From assembly GCF_000829195.1 (NCBI RefSeq), contig NZ_AP013294.1, positions 3,359,001 to 3,423,000 on the forward strand: a stretch of DNA of 64,000 nucleotides. Reading direction: 5' to 3'. The position numbers were made by a program, and so were the translations under genes. The notes under the pieces are model-generated. The model did not search any database. It was not told the origin of the DNA and saw only the letters and a program-made list of their open reading frames with translations. The DNA comes from Bacillus sp. OxB-1 (GTDB lineage: Bacteria; Bacillota; Bacilli; Bacillales_A; Planococcaceae). Below, piece after piece: positions 1-8,760 of the stretch (its first letter is position 1; each line of letters opens with the position of its first letter).

Positions 1-1
1 C

Positions 2-223
2 TTCGGAACTTCCTTGCCCGTACTCCTGATTGCCGGTCCGATTGGCACGACCATGGCAAGGCTTGGGCTGGCGCTGACCCTCGGAGTGCCGTTCTGGACG
101 CTATACATACCAACCATTCCCGGAATGCTCATCACGGCAGCATGCGCCTGGCCGTTAACGAAGCTGCTTAGATCAACATACCAAAAAGTAGGGAGCCGAC
201 AATATGAAAAACGAGCTATTTAG
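2..223 (+). CDS. C-terminal fragment of an integral membrane protein, possibly an ECF-type S component
   Basis: The reading frame is open at the left edge, so only the last ~73 residues are seen. Two hydrophobic stretches occur, with Gly/Pro-rich turns (GPIGTT, IPGMLITA), and the tail is basic (LLRSTYQKVGSRQYEKR). It overlaps the start of bioW by 20 bases, so the two are translationally coupled. Membrane topology and linkage to biotin synthesis suggest a vitamin-precursor transporter subunit, but the fragment does not clearly match the BioY C-terminus I know. The family assignment is inference only. Confidence 0.45.
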   Translation, partial: FGTSLPVLLIAGPIGTTMARLGLALTLGVPFWTLYIPTIPGMLITAACAWPLTKLLRSTYQKVGSRQYEKRAI

Positions 224-953
224 CATTCGGATGCGTGCCGCGGAAGGCGGCGCCCATGAGGACGGAGGAAAGCATATTTCAGGTGCCGAGGCTTTGGTGG
301 AAGAGAGAAGATTGGAGAAATCAGTTCTGGACTTCCTCTCAAAAGCCCGTATGCACACCCGCGGAAACCCTGACTTCTTACAGATTTCCGTCGAGAAAGT
401 CCCGGCTCATGGCATTAAGAAAATAAAATCCTTACCTGTTCGGCGGTATGATGGTTCCTCTATTACAGAAGGTCGAGGAAGAGCGGTGGAGTTGCTGAAA
501 GGGATAGGGGTTTCAAAGATTGCGATCGACAACGCGTTTCATCATTTACTGAACGGTCCTACACATCGGGGCGCAATTTTAGTGGAAGCCCATTCCGGCC
601 AGCGGATGGACGCCCGCGGCCTGAAAGGGATCCGGGTATCACGGTTCGGATGGGACTCTGATGCCGGGCTAACGGCAAACGAACGGATCCTTGATGCGAT
701 GGCGATCGCTTCCAAAGTGGCCTCTTCCCCTTTTACGGTCGCTGAGCTGTGCTGGTCCGATGATCCGGATTATACGGCAGGCTATGTCAGCAGCGGGACT
801 TACGGATATACGCGGGTTTCCCCGTTAAAAGAGATGGGCTGCGAAACCGGAGGGCGGGTCTTTTTCATCCTGCCGAACACGGATGTGGATGAATATATCC
901 GCTATCTTGAAAAATGCCCGGTCCTGATATCGACAAAAGGGAGAGGACTATAA
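204..953 (+). CDS. bioW: 6-carboxyhexanoate--CoA ligase (pimeloyl-CoA synthetase)
   Basis: BioW activates pimelate to pimeloyl-CoA with ATP, giving the acyl donor for BioF in biotin synthesis. The 249-residue length is normal for the family. Recognisable blocks are MRAA..GGAHEDGGKHISGAE near the N-terminus, RGNPDFLQISVE, GPTHRGAILVEAHSG and the RVSRFGWD segment. ATG at 204 follows GGGAG by about 8 bases. The gene overlaps the upstream membrane protein, and its stop shares a base with the bioF ATG (TAATG), so the three genes form a coupled operon. In Bacillus subtilis bioA lies between bioW and bioF; here it is absent from that place. Confidence 0.93.
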   Translation: MKNELFSIRMRAAEGGAHEDGGKHISGAEALVEERRLEKSVLDFLSKARMHTRGNPDFLQISVEKVPAHGIKKIKSLPVRRYDGSSITEGRGRAVELLKGIGVSKIAIDNAFHHLLNGPTHRGAILVEAHSGQRMDARGLKGIRVSRFGWDSDAGLTANERILDAMAIASKVASSPFTVAELCWSDDPDYTAGYVSSGTYGYTRVSPLKEMGCETGGRVFFILPNTDVDEYIRYLEKCPVLISTKGRGL

Positions 954-2125
954 TGGAACAACGCTTCTTTAAAACCTTGGAACAGTTGGAGTCAACATCC
1001 CTTCTTCGGTCGATGCGCACGTTTGCGACCGGCAACGAAGCGGAAGCCGTCATTGATGGGCAACGGCTCCTATTGTTCTCTTCGAACAACTACCTTGGGC
1101 TAGCGACGGATTCCCGCTTGAAAAAGAAAGCGATCGCAGCGATTGAGGACTTCGGGACGGGGGCAGGAGGTGCGAGGCTGACGACGGGCAATTCGATTCT
1201 CCACGAACAGCTTGAGAGAGAACTTGCCGATTGGAAGCGGACGGAAAGCGCTCTCGTCTTCAGCAGCGGCTATTTGGCGAACCTTGGCATCATCTCAAGC
1301 ATCGGGCAAAAAGGAGATACCATTTTCTCCGATGCTTTGAATCATGCGAGTCTGATTGACGGGTGCCGGTTGAGCCGGGCACAAACCATAATCTATAAGC
1401 ATCGTGATATGGCGGATCTGGAATTGAAATTGCGTTCGCAGACTGGTTCCGGCAAGAAACTCATTGTGACTGACGGGGTTTTCAGTATGGATGGCACCAT
1501 CGCGCCACTTCCTGAAATTGTGGAACTGGCGGAACGATACGATGCGAATGTCTTAGTGGATGATGCCCATGGATCAGGCGTTCTCGGGCCGGACGGAGAA
1601 GGAACGGCCAGTCATTTTGGTGTTCAAGATCGGATTGACTTCACGGTGGGTACGATGAGCAAGGCGATCGGTGCTGAAGGCGGATTTGTCGCCGGCTCCG
1701 CATCCGCTATAAATTTTTTGCAAAACCGGGCAAGGCCGTTCATCTTCCAGACTGCTTTAGCTCCGGCTACCGTTGCGGCGGCCCGCGAAGGGGTGCGCAT
1801 CCTACGGATAGAGCCTGATCGAAGGGAAAAGCTGCTGCAAAATGTCCAAAAAGTGTTTTTCTCTCTGAAGGATGAAGGGTTCCAACTGCTCGGCTCCGGC
1901 GAGACACCCATCCTATCTGTGTTAGTCGGGGATGCCGCACGCGCAATGTATTTTTCACATCGGCTGCTGGAGCGCGGCATTTTCATACCGGCAATCCGTC
2001 CACCGACGGTACCCGAACAGACAAGCCGGCTCCGTATCACATTCATGGCCAGCCATACGGATGACCATCTTCAGCAATTGCTGAACGCCCTCGTTGATAC
2101 CGGAAAGAAATTGGGTATCGTTTAA
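953..2125 (+). CDS. bioF: 8-amino-7-oxononanoate synthase
   Basis: BioF is a PLP-dependent alpha-oxoamine synthase that condenses pimeloyl-CoA with L-alanine. The 390-residue length is typical. Family signatures are SSNNYLGLATDSRLK near residue 43, the GTGAGGARLTTGN block, HASLIDGCRLS, the VDDAHGSGVLGPDGEG motif, and TMSKAIGAEGGF holding the Schiff-base lysine. The start is ATG 953 inside the bioW stop, preceded by GGGAGAGGA; an upstream in-frame ATG at 914 lies inside bioW and lacks a good ribosome binding site. bioA, bioD and bioB are not downstream, where unrelated leftward genes begin, so they must lie elsewhere. Confidence 0.95.
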   Translation: MEQRFFKTLEQLESTSLLRSMRTFATGNEAEAVIDGQRLLLFSSNNYLGLATDSRLKKKAIAAIEDFGTGAGGARLTTGNSILHEQLERELADWKRTESALVFSSGYLANLGIISSIGQKGDTIFSDALNHASLIDGCRLSRAQTIIYKHRDMADLELKLRSQTGSGKKLIVTDGVFSMDGTIAPLPEIVELAERYDANVLVDDAHGSGVLGPDGEGTASHFGVQDRIDFTVGTMSKAIGAEGGFVAGSASAINFLQNRARPFIFQTALAPATVAAAREGVRILRIEPDRREKLLQNVQKVFFSLKDEGFQLLGSGETPILSVLVGDAARAMYFSHRLLERGIFIPAIRPPTVPEQTSRLRITFMASHTDDHLQQLLNALVDTGKKLGIV

Positions 2126-2157
2126 AGGGGATACTAAAAGGTTTCTTCACAAGCGTG

Positions 2158-2201
2158 GACGAGTTCTTTCGGAATAGGTTCGAACTAACACTTCCGGCTT
2201 C
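2158..2201 (-). pseudogene. Decayed 3' end of an immunity-like gene (copy of the gene ending at 3975)
   Basis: About 44 bases match, with a few changes, the 3' coding end of the intact gene at 3975-4490 (its KPEVLVFDPIPKELIN stretch, plus-strand 3999-4043). The match starts at GAGTTCTTT.GGAATAGG and ends at CACTTCCGGCTT. Reading frames are broken, so this is a relic of a duplicated gene, not a functional one. Confidence 0.7.
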
Positions 2202-2236
2202 AGGCAGGGCGCCTGTAAAATTGAGTGATTTTTTTG

Positions 2237-2692
2237 TCATTGTTCATGGACAGTAATAAACAATTCTCCGTCTTCTTCCTCGAAAACACTTACAACTATA
2301 TTTCGATGTGGAAACCTGTCTTTAAAGCTAAGGGACCAGAATTGCCTAAGGGCTTCTCCTAATGCCTGGATTGGGTCCCTTAGGTCTTTTTCACCAACAT
2401 TGATATGAAAAAAATCTTTCACTTGGTACAGGTTCATCATTTTTTCGATGGTCACTTTATCATTTTGATAGTCCTCTTTCCACCTACTGAAATTCTTTTG
2501 TGAGAACTTATCTTTTAATAAAAAGCATCCTTCCACCTCAACAATATCCGGATAGAAAAACTTTGCAAACCCGAGAGCTGTGTGTATATCCGATTTCATA
2601 TTGACATAGTTCCACCATGTGAAATTCCCTTCGTTCGCCTCTTTAAAAGCCATAAATTCCTCATTTATTTCATCTTTGAACAAGAATATCAT
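2237..2692 (-). CDS. Hypothetical acidic protein in an immunity-like cluster
   Basis: A 151-residue soluble acidic protein with no signal peptide or membrane segment. It is rich in aromatic residues (FTWWNYVNMK, FWSLSFKDRFPHRN) and ends in a Glu/Asp-rich beta-like stretch (VSVFEEEDGELFITVHEQ). I do not recognise the family. Its size and acidity, and its place in an array with DUF2247 and gene relics, resemble immunity proteins of polymorphic toxins, but no toxin gene is in the window. The N-terminal MIFLFKDEINEEF start is assumed; a weak GGGGATGAT lies just upstream. Function is unknown. Confidence 0.55.
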   Translation of the reverse strand: MIFLFKDEINEEFMAFKEANEGNFTWWNYVNMKSDIHTALGFAKFFYPDIVEVEGCFLLKDKFSQKNFSRWKEDYQNDKVTIEKMMNLYQVKDFFHINVGEKDLRDPIQALGEALRQFWSLSFKDRFPHRNIVVSVFEEEDGELFITVHEQ

Positions 2693-2737
2693 CCCCTAAT
2701 CTTTTCATGAAAAAATCCTGGAAATTTCAGAGGAGTT

Positions 2738-2860
2738 TGATGATTAATAAAACATTCCGTATCTTTTGGTTAAGCAAAAACAGCATATATTTCGGCAGCT
2801 GGTTTACTAATTCCTCCAAGTCGTCTGATAACAAAGCATCAAAGTCCGATTCCTGAACCC
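2738..2860 (-). pseudogene. Relic of a DUF2247-type gene
   Basis: This stretch aligns with the part of the intact DUF2247 gene covering plus-strand 3575-3750. Shared words include GTTAATAAA, TATCTT.CGG, AATCA, CAGCATA.A and CTCC.TCAAGTCGTCTG, then GTCC.A.TCCTGAAC after an internal deletion. Frames are interrupted and the copy is shortened, so it is a degenerate duplicate. The bases from there to 2933 hold nothing I can name. Confidence 0.7.
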
Positions 2861-2933
2861 TGCCCCATTTTCCGAAGACCTGCAAAAAAACCTTGATAGA
2901 CATTCAGCCAATCAAGATTCTCGAATTCCTCGT

Positions 2934-3422
2934 TTATTCCAACCCCCAAACCATAAGTTCATAAAAATACTCTGTTCTTTCTATACATAAACCAAAATTA
3001 AAATCTTCTCCAACGAGAATAAAGTCTCCATACCCTGTCGAAAATTTGGTTACTTCAAAAACTTTTTCCAGATTACGAAATACTTCATTTACTTCAACCA
3101 AAACGGCTTCTATTTCATTCTCTCTAAAAAACAGTACCCTTCCTTTGTTGAGGATGTCTTCAATCCGCTCAATCCATTCATGCAATAAGCGCTTTGACTT
3201 TTGAATATTTTCTATATAGTCCTTCCCTTGCACCTGGACCTTATTTTCCTTTGTGACAAGTAATGAGAATACTTTTTTACAAAATAAATCATTATCATCA
3301 TCGTCTAAAAAAGGGGCTACCGGAAGATCCATGAAGTGCAATTCTTCAATCAACTTCTTCCTCCTGCTTTTTCTTTTTAATAACTCCATCTTGGCTTGTC
3401 TCTCGCCGCACAAATCAATCAC
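2934..3422 (-). CDS. Hypothetical protein in an immunity-like cluster
   Basis: A 162-residue protein with a very basic N-terminal segment (LLKRKSRRKKLIEEL), then acidic and alpha-helical, ending in GYGDFILVGEDFNFG..ERTEYFYELMVWGLE. That kind of C-terminal beta/aromatic ending is common in small toxin-neutralising proteins. It overlaps the stop of the upstream DUF2247 gene by 8 bases, so it is probably translated from the same message. I do not recognise the family. The gene ends right next to the relic region, so a C-terminal truncation cannot be excluded. Confidence 0.55.
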   Translation of the reverse strand: MIDLCGERQAKMELLKRKSRRKKLIEELHFMDLPVAPFLDDDDNDLFCKKVFSLLVTKENKVQVQGKDYIENIQKSKRLLHEWIERIEDILNKGRVLFFRENEIEAVLVEVNEVFRNLEKVFEVTKFSTGYGDFILVGEDFNFGLCIERTEYFYELMVWGLE

Positions 3423-3975
3423 CTTCTGGAATATTCTCTGTCCCTAGCTCTGTAGCATGCTGCAAGAAGTGCTGTTCTTTAGTTAGAAATTCATTAAACG
3501 AGGTGATTAGCCTGACAATATTTTCTTCTTTCGTGTATCGGGAATGATCAAAGCCTTTTGGAGGAGGCAGATAGTTAATAAAGCTTTCCATATCTTCCGG
3601 GTAATCAAAATCAGCATACACTTCAGCAACCTGGTTTAATAACTCCTTCAAGTCGTCTGGATACTTCATTTTCAGGGAAGCTAATAAAGCAAATCGCCAT
3701 TTCCTTTTCTCAATTTGCCAGATGTCGGCATCTAAGTCCAAGTCCTGAACACCTAACTCCTCCAATAAACGTATCAATACAATCTCATTATCTGGATCTT
3801 CTCCCCAAGCGAGCTGAATAAAGTTTTGATCGTTTATTTCTGAACGGCGAGTTACTAACTCGACTGCATAGCTGGTGATTTCACTAGGTTTTAGGAGATC
3901 TAATTTTATCCCTGCATAAACTGTTTTCCAATCATAGCTGATTTGGCTCTGCTTGAAAATGTCCATAAGGGGCAT
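3415..3975 (-). CDS. DUF2247 family protein
   Basis: About 186 residues, starting at ATG 3975 (MPLMDIFKQSQISYDWKTVYAGIKLDLL), which shares its A with the upstream TAA and has GAGGAAA at a suitable distance. The YDWKTVYAGIKLDLLKPSEITSYAVE beginning and the QLAWGEDP.NE block match my memory of DUF2247, a family often found beside polymorphic toxin and immunity genes in Bacillales. It is soluble and acidic, with no signal. It is the middle gene of a coupled leftward trio, and a relic copy lies at 2738-2860. A toxin-immunity role is inferred from context only. Confidence 0.65.
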   Translation of the reverse strand: MPLMDIFKQSQISYDWKTVYAGIKLDLLKPSEITSYAVELVTRRSEINDQNFIQLAWGEDPDNEIVLIRLLEELGVQDLDLDADIWQIEKRKWRFALLASLKMKYPDDLKELLNQVAEVYADFDYPEDMESFINYLPPPKGFDHSRYTKEENIVRLITSFNEFLTKEQHFLQHATELGTENIPEGD

Positions 3976-4490
3976 TAAAGATTTTCCTCGCAAATGTTGA
4001 TGAGTTCTTTAGGAATAGGATCAAACACCAACACTTCCGGCTTCCTATATGGTTTTTGTGAAATATATTCATTCAACGTCATCATACTTTCCCAATACAA
4101 TGCAATCCAGTGCTCTATATTCTCTCCAGTGTCAAAATTCAAGGCTTCTTCATCAAAATCCTTTAAATCTTCATAAAATGCCTGATCATAGATAGATAGT
4201 GAAATGTCGCCATCAAATACTAGAATCTTATCGGTAAATACAGGAAAACAGAAAGATCTAGAAAAACGGTTTGTCAAGTCCACTCCTATCGCTTCTCCGA
4301 AATCGACCCAGGCAGGTATATGAGAAGGTCTCAAGCAATCGGTGATTTCCATTTTCACCCTGCCGCCGTTGCCATAACGATGGTTGGACTTTGTAGTGCT
4401 CTGTATTCCATTCTGTACAACTTGCTCTTTCGAGACAAAATGTTGGTGGTCTTCTGGTAAGTACGCATGGTATAAAAGTTGTGGCTCCAT
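3975..4490 (-). CDS. Hypothetical protein, first gene of the immunity-like cluster
   Basis: Up to 171 residues. The first ~45 residues lack a convincing ribosome binding site; an alternative ATG at 4352 (MEITDCLRPSHIPAW) follows AGGGTG. The body is acidic and aromatic (FCFPVFTDKILVFDGDISLSIYDQAFYEDL), followed by ENIEHWIALYWESMMTLNEYI, which resembles small toxin-interacting proteins. The C-terminal KPEVLVFDPIPKELIN segment is also found as a relic at 2158-2201, so the gene was once duplicated. I do not recognise a named family, and N-terminal decay is possible. Confidence 0.5.
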   Translation of the reverse strand: MEPQLLYHAYLPEDHQHFVSKEQVVQNGIQSTTKSNHRYGNGGRVKMEITDCLRPSHIPAWVDFGEAIGVDLTNRFSRSFCFPVFTDKILVFDGDISLSIYDQAFYEDLKDFDEEALNFDTGENIEHWIALYWESMMTLNEYISQKPYRKPEVLVFDPIPKELINICEENL

Positions 4491-4566
4491 TATCTTTTGG
4501 ACAAATGCCAGGCTTACTATTTTGTCAAACAGATAACCAATTAGTCTATTGGAAGGAGAGGGAAAT

Positions 4567-5094
4567 TTGAATACGATAGAAATTTATCCGAAAAAGGGAA
4601 GGATGTTCATGCTGTCCATCTTTTCCTTGCTATTCACATTGTTGGGCGTTTTATTTTTGTGGATATCAACGGAAGAAGGATCACCGTTTTGGCTAGGAAT
4701 AATCGGGGTCATAACCATCGCCTTCTTTGGCTTGGGCGGGGTTTATTATGTAAAGGAATTGATGATCCGAAAGCCCGCGGTCATGATCACGGATGAAGGA
4801 ATTATCGATCGGTCCAGTTTTATCGGAGCCGGACTGGTGAAATGGGAAGAGATCGAGAGCGTTGAATTCATTACAATGAGCGGACAATTGTTCCTCGCCA
4901 TTTTCACCTTTGATCCCAACTTGATAATTGATCGCTCCAGCGGGATTAAACGCATATTGAACAAGCTCAATCAGGGGCTTCTTCCGTCACAAGTGAACAT
5001 TCCCGCGAAAAATTTGGCGTGCTCCCCTGAAGAACTTCTGGATAAAATCGGCCACCAGTGGCAATTGAAACTGGACGAAACCCTGGGAGAGTAA
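4567..5094 (+). CDS. STM3941-like membrane protein
   Basis: The TTG start at 4567 follows GGAAGGAGAGG by six bases; an in-frame TTG at 4549 lies upstream of that site and is rejected. The ~175-residue product begins NTIEIYPKKGRMFML and has two adjacent transmembrane helices (about residues 13-32 and 40-60). A PH-like region follows (PAVMITDEGIIDRSSFIGAGLVKWEEIESVEF). This arrangement is typical of STM3941-type proteins of unknown role. It stands alone between the immunity-like cluster and the AI-2E permease. Confidence 0.65.
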   Translation: MNTIEIYPKKGRMFMLSIFSLLFTLLGVLFLWISTEEGSPFWLGIIGVITIAFFGLGGVYYVKELMIRKPAVMITDEGIIDRSSFIGAGLVKWEEIESVEFITMSGQLFLAIFTFDPNLIIDRSSGIKRILNKLNQGLLPSQVNIPAKNLACSPEELLDKIGHQWQLKLDETLGE

Positions 5095-5347
5095 GCATAA
5101 AATATTGAATACCTTTTCTGGTCCACAGTCACCAAGACAATTCGGAAAACAATTTCGAATTGTTTCTAAGCATTATTTGAATTCATGATACTTTCCCGCT
5201 CGTATAGTTATTCACTTAAATTGTCAAAAACTACGATAGGTAAAGAGTTCTTGCTTGTAATCTTTAGCAGACAAGAGGATACTAACATTAAAGGAACATA
5301 GGTGGATTTTTATACATGAAAATTGAATACGAGGGGTATTTGTTTAC
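5095..5347. other. Intergenic stretch with a small palindrome
   Basis: A 253-base AT-rich spacer. An inverted repeat AACAATT-TCG-AATTGTT lies at 5148-5164. No open frame with a ribosome binding site is visible. It probably holds the promoter of the AI-2E permease gene, but no convincing pair of hexamers was identified. Confidence 0.4.
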
Positions 5348-6391
5348 GTGGATGCGCTAATAGAACTATTTAGAAAAAAAGAAGTAAAACGATTTATCAT
5401 TTTTGCCTTAATCATCATTTTGCTATTCAGTGTGAGAAGTATGATGAATTTAATTTTGCTTACCTTTATTTTTTCATTTTTAATGAATCGGCTCGTTGAA
5501 TTTACGGCAAAGCGTGTTCGATTGAATCATAAACTGATTGTCATCATACTTTATACAGTGATAGTCAGCATACTGACAGTCGGTGTTGTGAAATATTTTC
5601 CACTCATCTCGCTGGAAATAAGCCAACTCATTAAGCAAATGACGAATTTCTTCACGCAGCCACATGAAAACCCTTTGCTAGGCATGCTGGAATCCATTAT
5701 TTCCGGAGAACAGATCAAGGCTTATATCGAGAACGGCTTTTCGTTTTTACTGAAATCATTTTCAGATATTAGTAAAACGAGTGTTCAAGTGCTAATCGCT
5801 TTGATTTTGAGCTTGTTTTTCCTTCTTGAAAAACCGAACCTCATCAAATTCACGGGTAAGTTTAAAAACAGTAAGATTGCTCCATTTTATTATGAAATTG
5901 AATTTTTCGGAAAGAAATTTTCTCGTACATTCGGCAAAGTGATTGAGGCGCAATTTATCATTGCCCTCGTCAATACTTTTTTATCGGTCATTGTGTTAAT
6001 GGTATTGGGCTACCCGCAAATCGTCGGATTAGCCATTATGATTTTCTTCCTGGGACTCATCCCAGTCGCAGGTGTTATCATTTCATTGATTCCCCTCACA
6101 ATCATCGGCTTTACAATTGGCGGATTCCTGACCGTCACCTACTTACTCATCGCTATCATGGTCATCCATGCCATTGAAGCGTATATTCTAAATCCGAAAC
6201 TGATGTCATCCAAAACGGATTTGCCTGTTTTTTATACGTTCATCGTACTTATTTTTTCACAAAACTTCTTTGGCGTCTGGGGACTGATCATTGGAATTCC
6301 CGTCTTCGTTTTCCTACTCGACATACTGGACGTGACCGACAAGGAACCTGTGCAGACACCCCTAATTGAAAAAGACAAGTCGGACAGCTGA
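5348..6391 (+). CDS. AI-2E family transporter (DUF20-type permease)
   Basis: A 347-residue polytopic membrane protein with the family pattern: short N-terminal helices (FIIFALIIILLFSVRSMMNLILLTFIF), a central amphipathic region, and C-terminal helices containing GLIPVAGVIISLIPL and the conserved ending (FGVWGLIIGIPVFVFLLD). Members export or exchange small molecules, and some act in Na+/H+ exchange or quorum signalling; the substrate here is unknown. The start is GTG 5348 after GAGGGGT. The stop lies within a strong hairpin shared with the convergent MATE gene. Confidence 0.85.
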   Translation: MDALIELFRKKEVKRFIIFALIIILLFSVRSMMNLILLTFIFSFLMNRLVEFTAKRVRLNHKLIVIILYTVIVSILTVGVVKYFPLISLEISQLIKQMTNFFTQPHENPLLGMLESIISGEQIKAYIENGFSFLLKSFSDISKTSVQVLIALILSLFFLLEKPNLIKFTGKFKNSKIAPFYYEIEFFGKKFSRTFGKVIEAQFIIALVNTFLSVIVLMVLGYPQIVGLAIMIFFLGLIPVAGVIISLIPLTIIGFTIGGFLTVTYLLIAIMVIHAIEAYILNPKLMSSKTDLPVFYTFIVLIFSQNFFGVWGLIIGIPVFVFLLDILDVTDKEPVQTPLIEKDKSDS

Positions 6392-6411
6392 CGTCCTTCT
6401 TGTCTTTTTTC
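6369..6411. terminator. Bidirectional terminator between AI-2E permease and MATE genes
   Basis: AAAAGACAAG pairs with CTTGTCTTTT, and an inner GGAC pairs with GTCC around AGCTGAC. T-runs occur on both strands. The hairpin contains the permease stop codon. Confidence 0.8.
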
Positions 6412-6413
6412 TA

Positions 6414-7757
6414 TTATGATCCATCCGCGATCGCATTCACCTTTTTCCATCTTCCGTATCGATAATAAAGGAATGCGATGATACTGCTGATAATAAAACT
6501 GATGCCCATGCCAAGTGCGATTCCTTTTTCACCGAAAAGGCCCGATAGGAAATACGTAATCGGATAGCGCAACACCCAAAACGATATAATATTCAAAACA
6601 AGAACTTGAAACATGGCTCCTGCTGCTCGGACTGCCCCATTGAGGATGAAATTGACGCCAAGGAAAGGATAGAAAAAAGCGATCATTTTCAAATAATTAG
6701 CACCAAAATCGGCAGCTTCCGTCTCTGTGATGAATAACCGGATCCCATAATCCGCGAACAGAACGATGGCAAACGCCAAGATAAGCATGACAATAAGATT
6801 ATACAGGAAGCCGTACCTTGTAATCAGATGTACACGGTCCCATCTCCCCGCTCCGATATTTTGCCCCGCCATACTATTGACGGCTGTTCCGAGCGCTTGC
6901 GCCGGCAGCATGATCAAGCTATCCAACCGCTGGGCGGCCCCGTAGCCGGCTACTACAGCAGGACCGAAAGACGCGACTACACTCATGATGGCCATCACTC
7001 CGGCGGAAATGACACTCATCTGTAAACCTGCGGGAATTCCCAATTTCAATATAGCGAGTACTTCGTGTCGCGCCGGAATATGGGGCTTGGAAAACGGTAT
7101 GCGACTTCCCTTGATGGAATAGTAAATCCCTATTAGAAAAGCGATTCCTTGCGAAACTACCGTTGCGTACCCCGCCCCTTCGATGCCCCAACCGCACACA
7201 GCAATGAAAAACGGGTCCAATACGGCATTCAAAATAACAGCTGTCAGTACGAAATAAAGCGGTGACTTTGAGTCTCCCATCGCTCGGAAGGCCGTGCCGA
7301 TGAAATTATAGCCAAATAAAAACAAAATCCCAATAAAATTGATCCGCAAATAGGATGCAGCCATTTCTACCATCTTCTCCGGCGTTCCGAGTAATAGTAA
7401 AATGGGCTCTGCCAGCAAGTAACCTGCCACGCCAAGCACGATTGCCATAACCGTTAGGAGGACAACAAAAGCGTTCAAATATCGCCGAAGTCCCGCCTCA
7501 TTCCCTTTCCCCTTTTGTTGGGATAAGATCGTCAGCGCTGCATTATTCACACCGATCACGAAAGAGAGGACCGTGAAAATGACTGTTCCAGACAATGCCA
7601 CAGCTCCCAGGGCATCCGCCCCGATCAGATTACCGACCCATAAGCTATCGATGAATTGATATGATACTTGCAGTAAGTTCGTAATTAAGATAGGAGCCGA
7701 AAAGAAAAAGAGCTGCTTCACAATATTCCCTTCTGTAAAATCATGTTGCTTCACCAT
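6414..7757 (-). CDS. MATE family efflux transporter
   Basis: About 447 residues with twelve predicted membrane helices in two homologous halves. It begins MVKQHDFTEGNIVKQLFFFSAPI, the usual MATE opening. Typical blocks are SLWVGNLIGADALGAVALSGT and the second-half GYGAAQRLDSLIMLPAQALGTAVNSMAGQN. These exporters expel cationic drugs or metabolites using Na+ or H+ gradients. I chose ATG 7757 by homology; in-frame ATGs lie slightly upstream, and the ribosome binding site (GGGTGGGAAC) is mediocre. It is a single gene, convergent with the AI-2E permease. Confidence 0.9.
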   Translation of the reverse strand: MVKQHDFTEGNIVKQLFFFSAPILITNLLQVSYQFIDSLWVGNLIGADALGAVALSGTVIFTVLSFVIGVNNAALTILSQQKGKGNEAGLRRYLNAFVVLLTVMAIVLGVAGYLLAEPILLLLGTPEKMVEMAASYLRINFIGILFLFGYNFIGTAFRAMGDSKSPLYFVLTAVILNAVLDPFFIAVCGWGIEGAGYATVVSQGIAFLIGIYYSIKGSRIPFSKPHIPARHEVLAILKLGIPAGLQMSVISAGVMAIMSVVASFGPAVVAGYGAAQRLDSLIMLPAQALGTAVNSMAGQNIGAGRWDRVHLITRYGFLYNLIVMLILAFAIVLFADYGIRLFITETEAADFGANYLKMIAFFYPFLGVNFILNGAVRAAGAMFQVLVLNIISFWVLRYPITYFLSGLFGEKGIALGMGISFIISSIIAFLYYRYGRWKKVNAIADGS

Positions 7758-7935
7758 GCCACGTTCCCACCCCATGTCTTTCCATAGCAATAACTTTCTA
7801 GTTTATCATTATAGGAAAGAAGCTTCCATCCTTAAGGGATGTGCAGGGAAAGAGTAACTGCGACTAGGCCCATCCAATGTTTCTTCGCTTTTCTTCTTAT
7901 CCTCTCAATCGGGACAATGCACCCTTCAGCGTAAA

Positions 7936-8760
7936 TTAGTTCATTTTTCCCTTCGCCTGCTTTAACGTAGCGACGATTAGAAAACTGACGATGACCAATA
8001 AAAGCCACGAACTCACCTTTCCAAGATGCACGAGACTCCATGCTTCGGCTTGATTCGGATATTGCCAAGCTCCTAAAAATGTGGCGATATTTTCAGCAAT
8101 CCATATAAAAAATCCGATGAGCACAAATGATAATGCGATTGGCATCCGATACTTTGTCCCATTCACCTCATAGGTGACCCAAGATTTCCAAAAGACGAGA
8201 ATGACGAACGCGGCTAACCACCAACGAACGTCAATCCAAAAATGATGCATAAAAAAGTTCAAATAAATCGCAGCACCTAGTGGAATAACAACGAAAAACG
8301 GCGGCCACTTCACAAGTTCGACCCGTAACCTCCTCCACGCTTGGCAAAGATAGCTGGCGACACTTGCATACATGAATCCGCTATATAAAGGCACGCCTCC
8401 GACTTTAATATATCCTTCTTCCGGGTATAACCAGGATCCCATATGTACTTTGAATAGCTCAAGAGCCAGGCCAATCAAGTGGAACAACGTGATGACCTTC
8501 AGCTCATCCCGCGTTTCAAGTCCCGAACGCACCATTCCCCACTGCGTGAGAAGGAAAATGATGAGCAGCCAGTCATACCGCGGCAGGAAAGGAAGCGGAA
8601 TAACTTGAGTTAGAGCTAGAGAACCGAAAATGATGACGGGGAACAAACAGGAAAGTGCCTGCTCCCAGCCAAAACGGACAATTTGTTGGAATGCACCTTT
8701 CATGCGCTCCACTGTCGAGAATTCATAAGCAGATGCTCTTTTCATTGCTTTATTCATCAT
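7936..8760 (-). CDS. DUF817 family membrane protein
   Basis: About 274 residues and seven to eight membrane helices, with conserved polar/aromatic motifs characteristic of DUF817 (VHMGSWLYPEEGYIKVGGVPLYSGFMYASVASYLCQ, cited in part; FWIDVRWW; WIAENIATFLGAWQYPNQ). Function is unknown. ATG 8760 overlaps the end of the HTH gene by 11 bases and follows GAGGGA inside it. DUF2975, HTH and DUF817 are therefore probably cotranscribed leftwards. Confidence 0.8.
   Translation of the reverse strand: MMNKAMKRASAYEFSTVERMKGAFQQIVRFGWEQALSCLFPVIIFGSLALTQVIPLPFLPRYDWLLIIFLLTQWGMVRSGLETRDELKVITLFHLIGLALELFKVHMGSWLYPEEGYIKVGGVPLYSGFMYASVASYLCQAWRRLRVELVKWPPFFVVIPLGAAIYLNFFMHHFWIDVRWWLAAFVILVFWKSWVTYEVNGTKYRMPIALSFVLIGFFIWIAENIATFLGAWQYPNQAEAWSLVHLGKVSSWLLLVIVSFLIVATLKQAKGKMN

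Noticed and set aside
5148..5164. Terminator after the STM3941-like gene
   Set aside because: The palindrome AACAATT/AATTGTT is AT-rich with a 3-base loop and no T-run; it is more like a binding site or chance.
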